A stretch of DNA of 64,000 bases from positions 62,001 to 126,000 of the forward strand of contig CAKOGP040001958.1 in assembly GCA_933822405.4 (NCBI GenBank). Reading direction: 5' to 3'. The notes below the pieces were generated by a model. The model ran no database searches and had not been told where the DNA came from. It saw only the letters and a program-made list of their open reading frames with translations. The position numbers and the translations under genes were made by a program. Origin of the DNA: Cylindrotheca closterium. Its lineage: Eukaryota; Bacillariophyta; Bacillariophyceae; Bacillariales; Bacillariaceae. This document shows positions 33,421-44,234 of the stretch, piece after piece (position 1 is the first letter of the stretch; the number at the start of each line of letters is the position of its first letter).

Positions 33421-33928
33421 ACACAATAAGGCTCTTCTCACCATTGCGCGGAACGGCCTCGCGTTTAGGATATATGTTTAGCCATGCAACCGTGGATTAT
33501 AGTGCAAACTTTGCCATACCTCTTAGTGGGAAAAGAGATAAATTAGATGAATAGATTGGAGACAACGCCGATGTATTCATGACTGATTCATTCATTCATT
33601 CGTTCGTTCGTTCGTTCGTTCGTTCGTTCGTTCGTTCGTTCGTTCGTTCGTTCGTTCGTTCGAATGAACTACAGTACAGTACGTACCGGTATGTTCGTAC
33701 ACGTACGTATGTCACATCATACAGTACGTGTACGAGTCCAGCAGTCCGCATAGTTTGGATAAAAAATGTGAACAAGCGAAGCGAGCAATTTTTTTAATTA
33801 TGGTATTTCGCTCGCTGATTGCGCCGGGACACACTGGCCGTGAATTCGTCTCACATCGTTGTTCAAATCCTCGTGTCATTGTCCAACAACAAAAAAGATT
33901 TCACACACATCCTTAACCTTCGAGTCCA
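33421..33928. other. Spacer with tetranucleotide repeat
   Basis: About 500 bp between cotransporter copy 3 and the coiled-coil gene. The first 130 bp match the 3' flank of the other copies. It then contains a long (CATT)n and (CGTT)n array and a GTAC-rich stretch. The promoter of the coiled-coil gene is presumably in its last part. Confidence 0.5.
33588..33663. repeat. (CATT)n/(CGTT)n microsatellite
   Basis: A few CATT repeats pass into about 16 uninterrupted copies of CGTT. The corresponding position after cotransporter copies 1 and 2 has only about four CATT units, so this array expanded specifically in the third unit. Confidence 0.92.
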
Positions 33929-35587
33929 ATGTTGGAGTTCGACGGGCTCCTCACCGAGCACCCCTTCGTGTGCTCGGTGGTTGCTATTGTGATAGGCGTT
34001 TTCTACCATCACATCAGCGAGCTGATTGAGCTTCAGAAACTACAAAGACAGCAAGATGAGTACATTGTTGGGAATCAACGAAATAAGATGAGCAGGAAAG
34101 GAAGCTTCACTTTGTCATCGAATTCCTTCCAGCAGCCAGAGGAAGTCACGGTGTCCTCTACATTTTCTTCTACTCTAAGTTCTCGCGATCTTCAAGCGAA
34201 ACTCGCTGCTTGTGAAAGAGTCATTCAGTCGCTTCAGAATGAGCTCCAGACTACCAAATGCGATAACTCCAAGTTGAGAGCTTCCCTGGGGACCGCCCAC
34301 AACAAGGCTGCCATTCTCGAGCAAGAAGGGACCGACATGAAGGAACTTCTTGAGAAGGAGCAAACCAAGGTCCTGAACCTTCAGAGTAAACAAATTCCCA
34401 CTCCAACTCAAATGTACGAACTGGAATGGGACAAGGCCGATGCCATGATTTCGTTGGTGAATGTTCAGAAGGAAATCTACGAATTGGAATCATCCATTTC
34501 GATGCATCGTTTTGAATTGGTTCAGAAACAAAATCTCCTAGAAGTCGAGATGCAACGAGTTTCCTTGGAAGAAGTGCTTGGAGCTCGAGAACACTCAGAA
34601 GCGTTCTTGCAGGCCGAACAAGAAAAGCTGCGAAGCATTCATGATGGATTGGAAGAATCGATTGCAAGAATCGAAGCCAACCAAGAGAGACTCCTCAGTG
34701 AACAATTCAGCTCTCACGACGAGCTCGCTGCCTCGCAGAAGCAAGAGCAAGTGCTCTTGACTAAGATTGAAGAAAAGGAAGGCGCCATTGCCATTCAAAA
34801 GCAGCAAATGGCTCAACTCGAGCGACTTGTGGAAATGGAGAAAGAAAAGGCCCGAAACCAAGTGGAAGGATGCAAGATCAAGTATGAATCGGCGGAACGC
34901 AAGCTGGAGAATATTATGCAAGAATCGGTATACAATCAAAAGCGAGTGGACGACCTGGAACAAATGCTAAAGGCAGAAACCAAGCGATCCGAAGAGTCGA
35001 AGGGTGACAGTCACAAGAACGAGGTGATTCTTCGCACCAAGGATACGCAGATTGAAGCTTTAAAGTCAAGCGTTGCTGCTCTCAAAGAGAAGGAAGAAGA
35101 GCAACAGGTCGTCGTAGAGAAGCTTCGCAAGCTCCATGAACAAGAGAGAGAACGAGTAGACCAGATGAAGATACAAGCCGAGAAACTCGCCAAGGAAAAA
35201 CTGATGTGCGAAGATGCTTTGGAGAAGGTGAACATGAAGATGGAAGCCAAACTCGAAGCCATTATGAAGCAGAAGCATGTATTAAAGCAATTCGAAGAAG
35301 CGCAAGCCCAAGAACAGCAAAAGTCTGCAAAGATCAACGAGCAACTACCACAGTTATACAATCTAATCAAGGTTGAAGAAACCAAGGGGACCAAACTGAA
35401 AGAAGAGTTGGACCAAAAGAACGGTCAGCTTTTGAAGGAGAAACTGAAAGTTCAGCAGCTCCAAAAAGAGCTTTCCAACATGTCAGCCTTGTTGATGACT
35501 CAACAAAAAGACGACAAGGCGACAGCCGAAGCCATTGCGACAGCGGGAGGGGATCGAAAAGCATGGTTTTGGAAGCAACAGTCATAG
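33929..35587 (+). CDS. N-terminally anchored coiled-coil protein
   Basis: Single-exon gene of 552 aa with no recognised enzyme domain. It opens with MLEFDGLLTEHPFVCSVVAI and a hydrophobic stretch at about residues 13-28 that could be a membrane anchor. A Ser/Thr-rich linker follows. From about residue 85 to 535 it is an almost unbroken, highly charged coiled coil rich in E, K and Q. Examples of segments are QNELQTTKCDNSKLRASLG, LERLVEMEKEKARNQVEG and LKEELDQKNGQLLKEKLK. The design suggests an elongated tether or scaffold on a membrane, but no specific partner is indicated. Low-complexity coiled coils match many unrelated proteins (myosin tails, golgins), so such matches should not be taken as homology. 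Confidence 0.85.
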   Translation: MLEFDGLLTEHPFVCSVVAIVIGVFYHHISELIELQKLQRQQDEYIVGNQRNKMSRKGSFTLSSNSFQQPEEVTVSSTFSSTLSSRDLQAKLAACERVIQSLQNELQTTKCDNSKLRASLGTAHNKAAILEQEGTDMKELLEKEQTKVLNLQSKQIPTPTQMYELEWDKADAMISLVNVQKEIYELESSISMHRFELVQKQNLLEVEMQRVSLEEVLGAREHSEAFLQAEQEKLRSIHDGLEESIARIEANQERLLSEQFSSHDELAASQKQEQVLLTKIEEKEGAIAIQKQQMAQLERLVEMEKEKARNQVEGCKIKYESAERKLENIMQESVYNQKRVDDLEQMLKAETKRSEESKGDSHKNEVILRTKDTQIEALKSSVAALKEKEEEQQVVVEKLRKLHEQERERVDQMKIQAEKLAKEKLMCEDALEKVNMKMEAKLEAIMKQKHVLKQFEEAQAQEQQKSAKINEQLPQLYNLIKVEETKGTKLKEELDQKNGQLLKEKLKVQQLQKELSNMSALLMTQQKDDKATAEAIATAGGDRKAWFWKQQS

Positions 35588-36279
35588 CGAATTGTTGTTA
35601 TTGTAGCCGCTTAGGAAAGAAATCGGTTGCAGTTGTTGTTGTTGTTTCAGGAACCGTGGGTTCTTGGAAACAGCAGATATAAGCAACAGCAGCCGATTTC
35701 CCCGGGATCTGTACCATTTTTACTACCATACGTGCATGGCAGACTTGCTGAGGATTTTCGTTCCTTTTCACAGGATGACAGGGACATCTTGGTTCCTGGA
35801 GGTTATGGGTAGGGTCGATGAACCACAGCCGTCGTTGCCGACCCTAACTTCCATATAGTATACACACAAAGAAAATCAAACAGAGGCATCTGCCCCGTAT
35901 GGTTTTGAAATAGAGCAGACGAGCTTAACAATAACCATATCACATATATACCTATGTTAGACGAAATCATCACACAGTCAATCAGTCAATCAATTTATTA
36001 GTAAGCAAAGCACCAATTTGAAATTCTAGAGTAGTGTGGTAAAATCGAAGGGGTCAAATACTTTTTATGCGCCACGTCAGCAGCGCAAAAGTTCGCAGGT
36101 TGCGAAATTCTGATGCTTTTGTTGTTGCTTGAAAAACAACAACAGATGGCCAAAAAGGCTGAACATAAAAACAGGAAGATCCACGGTGAGACTTCTTCTG
36201 GTGACGTTTATTATGAAGGTTTACAACTTCTGAAAGTGGTAGCAATTTGACGGTACACACAAGAAAGGAGGAGAAGACT
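35588..36279. other. Spacer upstream of the CtpA protease gene
   Basis: About 690 bp with a (GTT)n stretch near 35630-35650 and CAAT repeats near 35980. No credible open reading frame or RNA gene was seen. The promoter of the protease gene should lie in its 3' half. Confidence 0.5.
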
Positions 36280-38860
36280 ATGAATGCGAAGAAAAGGATG
36301 ACTTCCCATGAGCAATCACTGCTTCTGGCGATATCATGTCTACTCTTGTTGTCGCCACTATGTGAAGGATGGTCATCACTCCCATCGCCACGGACCACCA
36401 GGCCTAGGGAGCGTACTGTGGCCTTCTCTAAATCAGCTGTTATTGGGAAGAACAAGCTCAACAGGCCATCCTCATGTTTTCCATTGCAATGCCAATATCA
36501 TCAGGATGACGACAATGACGATGATTCCAAAATAGCCCGCCAAGACAACTTGCTTCTATCACTCGACAAGATAATGCGGAAACACATTTGTATTCCTGGA
36601 TTGATGCTGGTTGCTTCGTTTGCGCTATGCTTCTCACATCCCCAAGGAGCGACCGCCAGCACATCGGACATGGCCGTTGGACAGAAATATTGGTCCATCA
36701 TGTCCGGTTCCTCCAAAGAAGATCGGATTCGAGCCAATGAGGCTTTGTTGGACTACGCTGTGGGTACCATTGACACCCAATATTATGACAATAGCGGAGG
36801 GTATAGATTTACTCCCGCTGATTTTTATCGTCATTGGCGGTCCTTTCGACGAATTGCCCTCAGTGGTTCCGAATCGGCAGATACCTATCGACCGAAACTT
36901 TTACAAGCGGCCAATGCTGCACAACCAGCATTGACACCAGCAACAATTCCCAGAGGTGTCTCTTTGGACAATCGAGAAGGTGCCGTACGAGGACTTCGAT
37001 GGCTCGTCAGTAACTTGAATGATCCCTTTAGCAAGTATCTGACGAGAGAAGAGCTCAAGGACGAACTTAGTGTCTCTAGAGATCATGGATTTCTAGGCAC
37101 TGGGGCCATTGTGGAAGCTCCAGTGGTGTTAGTGGATTCCATTACAGCAACACAGCGAGGAGCTAGCAGTCGAGTGGAGTCTACTACAAATCCGCTACTT
37201 GCCCGTGCCACACAAGGTTGGAGGTTTGTGAATGCTGCTGGTGCTCGGACCACCAATCAATTGCAAGCATCCAAGAAGAATCTTTCAACTGACAAGGTTT
37301 CTAACCTACCAGTGATTACAGCGATTGAACCGGATTCTCCTGCTGAAAGAGTGGGCTTGGTGGTAGGGGATCGAATTGTCTCGGTAGGAACAAAGAGTTT
37401 CTTGGGCCGAACAAAACTGGATGTCCGTCGGGCCCTCACTACTACAAGCAATAAGTACCAAGCTTCTCAACGCACTGTCACAGAGGATTCTACAACCTCC
37501 GTCGACTCACTTGTAGCCGACTTGGTTGTTGCCAAACCCGTTTATGCCTTTCCGGACTCTTCCATGAGGGACATCGTAGTGGGATACCGCCAGTCACACG
37601 TCCGAGTGCCCACCACGCCAATGGACCAGAATCCTACCTTTGAAGGAGGGGATAGTATGGTACATTATCAACTCTTGTCCTCTTTGTCTGGTTCCATATT
37701 CGAGGATACCAGTGGTGGCTCTTCCACCAAGATTGGTTACGTGCGGTTGACAAGATTCTCCAAGGCTTCCACCAATGCGTACCTTAAGGCAATCGAACAC
37801 TTGGAAGCCGCTGGAGCTCAATCCTACATTTTCGATTTACGAAACAATTACGGTGGAAAGTTTCAAGATGCTTTGCTATTGGCTTCCTCCTTGATTCGTG
37901 ATCCACACGCAATTTTGTGTAAGTTTCTTTCATTTTGCGGATCAGCAACCACTTGGGACCACTAGTTGGTATCTTCAAGTCTCATCTACTAACCAACTGT
38001 CTTTTATTCTGGATGCTTTTAGGTTACACGATGAACGCTCGAGGAGCTTTCACACCGCATGAAGTAGAAGAATACGCAGTGGACAAACGGTACCCCGGAT
38101 ACCTACTTTCGCGAGAGGCAAGTAGCGTCACCTTGGATCAATTGCACTGGGAAAAACCCAAAATGTTCCTACCGAATGGTCAAGTAGATTGGGATGTAAG
38201 TTTCGCTGTGTCGTTTTGGGAGGAATAGATCTGATCACAATCATTATTGACTCACGGATGCTGCTCACAATTCCTTTTGCCTTTTCCTTGCAGCCACCAA
38301 GTAGCTATGCATCCGTTCACGAACAGGTCGCCAAACGAGGGATTCATCGAGTATCCTATTACGAAAATATGAATCCCACTACTAAGAATCAACTAAAGGC
38401 TCAAAAGAACCTTGTCTTGTTGATCAATGAAGGCACGGCATCGTCAGCCGAAGTCTTTGCCGCTGCCCTTCGAGACAATTACCGAACCGTGGCACTGGTC
38501 GGTACCAAGACCTACGGCAAGGGTTTGATTCAGCACACCTTTCCAACTCCCGACGGTGGTGGTCTCCGATTGACCATTGCCGAATACCTCACTCCGAACC
38601 TGCAACATGTAACCCACGTGGGTGGGGCCAAGTACGATCGTGATACGGGTGAATTCTTGGGTGGAGGATTGAAACCTGACATTCTCTGCGAATCGCGACA
38701 AGGGATTCCTGGAAATAAACGTGGTGATTTGTGCATTGGCATTGCATTGGATGTATTGGAAGAAGCAGCCGCCAATACTAATACTGATAATGGTTGGCCC
38801 AGTAATACAAATGATGGAAAGCAAGGCAAAGAAATGTCAAATGACGAGTTTTGGTGGTAA
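36280..38860 (+). CDS. C-terminal processing peptidase (S41), predicted thylakoid lumen
   Basis: Three exons (36280-37918, 38023-38195, 38294-38860) join in phase to 792 aa. CtpA enzymes cleave the C-terminal extension of the photosystem II D1 protein in the lumen. The ATG at 36280 is chosen over a non-ATG extension. It opens a signal peptide (SLLLAISCLLLLSPLCEG) followed by W, a possible variant of the diatom plastid cleavage site. A second hydrophobic segment, IPGLMLVASFALCFSHPQGA, fits a thylakoid transfer signal. The PDZ domain is at about residues 338-390 (ITAIEPDSPAERVGLVVGDR). The protease core has YVRLTRFSKAST, FDLRNNYGGKF, NEGTASSAEVFAAAL with the expected catalytic Ser at 654, and TKTYGKGLIQ with the Lys at 680. 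It is longer than typical plant CtpA (about 400-500 aa), mainly through the leader and inserts around the PDZ domain. Confidence 0.9.
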
Positions 38861-39031
38861 ACAAGACACTACTAATTTCGGTTCCACATAAACAACAACT
38901 AACAACAGAAAAAAGGAGATATTGCAACAGGAAACACGCCATTCCAATTCTATCTTTAGTCTATTCAATATTTATTTCAGAAATTCATAGAATGCACCTT
39001 GGAAGACTTGTTTTGGTTGGGGGCGTTTGGA

Positions 39032-39515
39032 TTACATCTCCCAGTTACGGACAACAGCACCACGCCTGCTTGGGCTGATTTGGACACTGTAAAAAGAGAG
39101 AAAGGAAAAGACGAGGTTAGACTACTGTGGAATCGTTTGGTGGTAGATAGAAGAAAGAGGCACGTACTCGGGGTTGAACAAGATGCAACTGACACCAACA
39201 CCAGCGACCAAAGCAGCGGCTCCGCCCATGATTGCAATCATTGGGAAAGTGGATGGATCGGAGAGCCATGCCTTTTGGAAGGTATATTCCTGCTTCTTGG
39301 CCAAGAAGGTGGTGGAAACCGTGCTGGATTGGTAGCGACGTTGAGCGACGCTGTGGGAAAAAACAATGATGATCAATTGGTTGATTGATTGATTGAATCA
39401 TATTGAAGAACGACAGAAATCAAGTTAGCAATGACGATGACGGAACCTTTTTTTAAATTCAATCTGGCATGAAAGTTACATACCGAGCAGTTTGTCTAAG
39501 AGCAGAGTTTATCAT
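39032..39515 (-). CDS. Small B12D/MLRQ-type mitochondrial protein
   Basis: Three short exons (39515-39484, 39350-39168, 39086-39032) join in phase to 89 aa. The pieces are too small to stand out as a normal open frame. The protein starts MINSALRQTARVAQRRYQSS, a basic, Ser-rich mitochondrial-type presequence. It continues with a charged stretch, then PSTFPMIAIMGGAAALVAGV as a single membrane span, and ends with SCILFNPDVQISPSRRG and NWEM. The order (aromatic/DP before the span, then NPDV and a basic tail) matches B12D and the related NDUFA4/MLRQ proteins of the respiratory chain. Both splice joins are standard GT-AG. It is convergent with the protease gene, with about 170 bp between stops. Confidence 0.8.
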
Positions 39516-40765
39516 GATGGCGAAGAAGATTAATAGAGTGAGTGTATCAAAAAACAGTCGTTGAGTGCTTGCTTTCGAAGATTTATGATGGCGAGACTTC
39601 AAAATGGTATCCTTGGTATCTTTTGCGTAAGAAAAGTACCAATATCCTTCCTCGTAGACGTCGTAGGTGTTTCTACGAAGGGAACAAGGGTGTCAACTCG
39701 AACGATTTTTTAGTTCTGTCTTCTCATGTCTGTGCATGTGTTCGTCGGTTTCGTATCGTAGTGTAGTGTCTGTCTGTCGACCAGGCAGTCTGTCATGCAA
39801 AATCATGTCATGTCTACAAAAGCTACTGTAGCGGTACGATACAGTATCTGTTGGCCACACCGTACATAGCATACAGTAGTTTACAGAGCGGATCAAGTCC
39901 TCACAAACTTCCTGATGACGACGGAATTTTGTGTGTGTGTTTCGCTGGGCCTCCAAACTGTTTGATTCTGATGTTTGATTCTGCTGTTTTCCATAGACTT
40001 ACTAGTACTACCACTAGCAGTCATTTTTTAGAAGGCTCAGCAGTTTTGGGAATCATCATTCAACACCGTAGCAGATTCCTCGAATTCAGGGTCCCGTAGC
40101 AAGTCCTCCTGATGCGGCGGGATTGTTTGGGCTTCTTTGATCCAAGATTCTCCTTTGATCCAAGTTAGATAGTGCCGGCAGTAGAGATCCTGTTTTTCGC
40201 AATAATATTTCCAACCACTTCCTTGGGATCAAAGAAGACCCGCACGCTAATGCGTCACAAAATTCCAAACTAAATTCGCTGGTTTACATTCGCCACTATA
40301 GAATTGCTAAATGATCAACCTGTCCCGCATTGTTCATGGTCAACAGCCAATCAGAGAGAAGATTTCGATCAGAGTCGTTTTTTTGCTTCTTGAGTTGGAA
40401 GTCTATAATTGAAACTAGAATAAGCCACGTCATACCAATAATTCGAACTTCTTGAAACGCTTTATAATATCAATTAACACTGTCAGTCAACGTCAGCTGT
40501 ATTTGTTAAAAGGAAAGCTGAACATGTTCTCCAACTGGAATCAATTACAAAACAGCAATAAGTGATTTTGTAACTTCTGATCAAACGGTTTGGCCAGCCG
40601 ACACACAATGTGGTTGCAATCATTAGGTGAAGCGCTACTGTACCACTAGGTACTGCACCACACGACACGAAAACACAACATCTGTTCATGCCAGCAATAA
40701 CATACGAAATACTGCGGTAGATTGCATTACAGGAGCTCGTTTTTAATGGACATTTGATTCATGAA
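39516..40765. other. Gene-poor spacer, 1.25 kb
   Basis: Lies between the divergent starts of the B12D-like gene (minus) and the CxxC-domain gene (plus), so both promoters are expected at its ends. The only open frames (for example 39693-39956 minus and 40086-40268 minus) have no family features. A GATCCAAG motif is repeated near 40140-40165. Nothing else was seen. Confidence 0.55.
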
Positions 40766-42147
40766 ATGCCTGGCAACAAGCGGGTCAACAAGATTGACGA
40801 CAGGAACATGGAGGCTAGTACGACCATCAATGGTAAGCATAGCAATGTTCATGGTTCAACATCGGACATCACAGCTTTTTTCGTTTGTCTCACAACCATT
40901 CGTTCACACACTCTCGTTTGTGCAGGTAATGACCCGAGACACCAGTCTGGCAAATCATCATCGTCGTTGCTGGAGGGTGCTGGAGTACAGCGAGTGCCAT
41001 TGCATTCATCAGGTAGGTGCAATGTTTGGTCGGCAATTGTTTATTTCCGCTCCAATGGACTGATCCTTACCAATATATTTATTATGTATATTCAGCAACA
41101 ACTGCAGGATCACCAATCGCAGCATCACAAATCGACCAAACAATCATGAGAGAGATGATAAACCAATTGCTTGCTGGAGGGCAGCATAGCGTTCCACAGG
41201 TTGATCTTGATGCAAATGCTCTACTATCCTCTTTGATTGAAGCTCAACGTCAAGCAGCAATACCGCAAATACTGCAGGTACCACAGATACCGCAATTAGG
41301 GGCAGCCGCATCGCTGAATCCTGTACTGTTGTCCCAACAATCAGAGCACGCTTTGTCTTCTTCGTTGCAAACGGCTTACCTACAGAACTACTTGTCCAAC
41401 ATGGGCCAATCAACGTTGATGAATAGTATTTTCGAGCAGATCTTAATGGGACAGCTGGGAAACACAATGCCTAGCTATTATCCTTCTGCAATTCCTGGTG
41501 CTGCTGGTCCTACCTCGAATAGCCCATTTACTACTTTTGGTGCAATGACAACTGATCCATCATTGCAAGGTCTCATTATGGCTCAAAACCCCCAACAAGT
41601 ATTGCATACTGTGAGCGCAGGAAGTGCCTCACAGGAAAGGCCGCGAAAGCGACAGAGGCTGGGATCTGACTCCCCTCCCTCAAGGGTTTTGGCATTGCCG
41701 GAGGACCATGAAATCCTTTCGGAGCATCAGATTTTTCTGCGCTCTCAAATTGAAGCCTTTTGTGCCACCAGTGACGATATATCGACGCACACTCGAGGAA
41801 GAAACAAGCCAGTGTCCCTTGGACAGGTTGGAATTCGATGTCGACACTGTGCACATGTTCCAGTGAAGCAAAGACAAAAGGGATCGACCTATTTCCCAGC
41901 GTCTTTGCTGGGGCTGTATCAAGCAGCACAAAACATGTGCTCGACACACATGCAAAGTGGTCTCTGCGATCAAATGCCACATGAAGTCCGACATCAGTTT
42001 GCTCAACTTTTAACCTCCAAGGTGTCGGGATCTGGTGCTGGCCGGCCATACTGGGCCCGGGCGGCAACGAAACTCGGTTTGGTAGACACAGAGGACGGGA
42101 TTCGACTTTCTTCCCACGATCATCTCAATAGGAGCAATGGTTCCTAG
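40766..42147 (+). CDS. GRNKP/CxxC-domain protein, paralogue 1
   Basis: Three exons (40766-40832, 40926-41012, 41096-42147) join in phase to 401 aa. An ATG 5 bp upstream (40761) is in another frame that does not continue across the splice sites. The first about 215 residues are Gln/Ala/Ser-rich and disordered, with a basic ERPRKRQRLG cluster that could be a nuclear signal. The C-terminal about 150 residues form a conserved domain shared with the gene at 49744-51252. It has GRNKPVSLGQVGIRCRHCAH, then YFPASLLGLYQAAQNM, then a His/Cys pair (HMQSGLCDQMP) and a final YWARAATKLGLVDTEDGIRL. The spaced CxxC plus H/C residues could bind zinc. The disordered Q-rich half and basic cluster fit a nuclear regulator, but the family is not one I can name. 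Confidence 0.75.
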
Positions 42148-44234
42148 TCAGCATCCACGCAGCGTTGAGTGAGGTCGTCGTCGTGGTAGGTAGAGATAGA
42201 ATTAGACGAATAATCAGTTAGGAACTTTTTGTCTTCGAGCCCTAAACATCAAAACAACAAACAGAATTTATCAGAATGGGGTTGTCGGTCGTCAGTGTGC
42301 ATGGGATACTCCAGACACTCCACGAGACACGCTGTCGATTGCAGACGACTGACGACTGATCATACCGGTAGCGTCATGCGATCGATTGGCAACTCGTGAC
42401 TGCTGTGGAAAAAACGGAATGAATGAATCAATAAAATCAAAATCAATAAAATCCAAAATCGAAGCGCCAATATGCCGGCCAATAGCTAGATTTTGAAGAG
42501 TAGACTAAATAGCGAAGTCAATAACTATCTCGTAGAAAGTACCATCTCTTCTAGTTGGATGGCTTTAGCTGACCATCTAGTAAAATATTTTCCATGGTGA
42601 ACAATGGAGTGGGTGAGTCATATGCATGTGATTGAAACGCAATCTTACTTCTTGTCCCACTCATCAATATTCAAATATTGACGTTTCATCTTTGAAACTC
42701 GTTTTCGTCCTTCCAAGTTTGCATCCTTCCTATTCCCGGTGTATGATTGATTGTTGTATATATGAACTTGCCCACTGCAACTAAATTTCATATTTGTGCC
42801 GTTCACAGAACGTTATGCGTACAGGCTATGCAAAGCTCCCAGATGCTCCATTCACACTCCAACTATACTTTCATATACGCGTTGTAGCAGAGGCCCCATC
42901 ACCGGTGGCACTCTTTTAAGGATCAGCATCTTTCACGGAACGTTTGCACATGCTTGTTGAGGCCAGTATGTTTGCCTTCACATACACAGTCAAAAACAAA
43001 CGACAGCTCCCATGGAGCTAAAGCGGACCGGAGAGATAGCTCAATGCCAGTTATGCTCTCTCTTTGGGATATCGCTTACGGGGTTCCCCCAGCCAGAGAA
43101 CTATGTGTTCTGGATTTGAGAAGCACCGCCATTTCCATGGGGTTGCTCTCTTTAGAACGATCATCATCGTTCAAGGAAAGTTTGCACATCATACTCCCAC
43201 GTGGACCGAAGAGTTAGATAATTCTCTCTCTTTGGAAATCGCTTAGTACGGGGTTCCCCCAGCCAAAGAAGTACGTGTGTTGTGTATTCGTGTTCAGACG
43301 ACTTACAAGCTCACCTGCTGCAGGCCAAAACTCTCAGCAGTACTCTTGCATGTCAGCCCCAAAAGGCCTTTATTGCAATCGGAACACGGTAGTGGTTGAA
43401 TGAACATTTGAGTAGCTCTCCTTTGGAGTAGCTCTCGTGACAAAACAAAGCCTCTGCTTTGATTTTGTGAGCATTTGGAATGTGAAAAAGTGAAAGTGAA
43501 GAAACCAATTTAGAGACAGCCAAGACTAGATCAGCGAAGGTTTGAGCACGTTTTCGGCAGGTTCTCAATCGTTCTCCGTGACTGTTTGCAGCTCCTCGTT
43601 GTCGTCCGAAAGGATTTACCTGGAATTTCAGAGTGAAATCAACTTAAATCGGTGGTATTCTTGGATCAGATATTGCTAAAGCTTGAAGGCTTGAAGGTGC
43701 AAAGCCTCCACAATGAAATGGACGCAAGGGTTTCATCATCATTGGCAACTACTGTATGCCACGGTTTGTCATCTCATTTCGTCCTGCCTTATATTGTTGA
43801 TTGCGATGATATTCATTTGATGCATGAGCATATGCGGACATTTATTGATTGATTGATTCATTCGATCGAATATGAGCGAGCGAGCGTGCACATGTCACAT
43901 GCACAAAGACAAGAAAAAAAGGAATAACAACAATAATGACGGACAGTGATGATGAGCCCACAAACATGCATGCTCAATGCGATGGATGCTCAAATTTGGA
44001 ACGAATCTCGGAACGGCGGTGCCAATATCCACTTTGTTGCGCAAAGGTGGATGCAATTTTATATTCGAAAGGTGGCCTTTGAAGCAACCTGCTCTGATGC
44101 GTTTTGGGAAGACAGGTGCTAGTTGCTCTGCCTGATAGATACGCAAGACCACTCTGAAAATCATTTGTTGATTCCTAGGTATGCTCGATACTGAAACTTA
44201 GTTAATTTATTGCTATGTCTGGAGTGCGGCTGCT
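42148..44234. other. Gene-poor spacer, 2.1 kb
   Basis: Separates the first CxxC-domain gene from the 3' end of the channel gene. Open frames here (42954-43217 plus, 43652-43852 plus, 43895-44164 minus) look accidental. It contains a pair of diverged direct repeats (about 43054-43113 and 43222-43284). No tRNA or other RNA gene was recognised. Confidence 0.5.
43054..43284. repeat. Pair of diverged about 60-bp direct repeats
   Basis: The stretch CTCTCTCTTTGGGATATCGC, with the following ACGGGGTTCCCCCAGCCAGAGAA (43054-43103), recurs at 43222-43272 as a version with about 85% visible identity. Further upstream, a GGAA-plus-TTTGCACAT motif also appears twice (42937 and 43175) but at a different spacing. 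This looks like a degenerate local duplication and no function is suggested. Confidence 0.55.

Noticed and set aside
34175..35585. Several 60-138 codon frames overlapping the coiled-coil gene
   Set aside because: They are shadows of a long biased coding sequence in other frames.
39693..40268. Open frames at 39693-39956 and 40086-40268 (minus)
   Set aside because: They are short, compositionally random, without splice support or similarity, and lie in a spacer.
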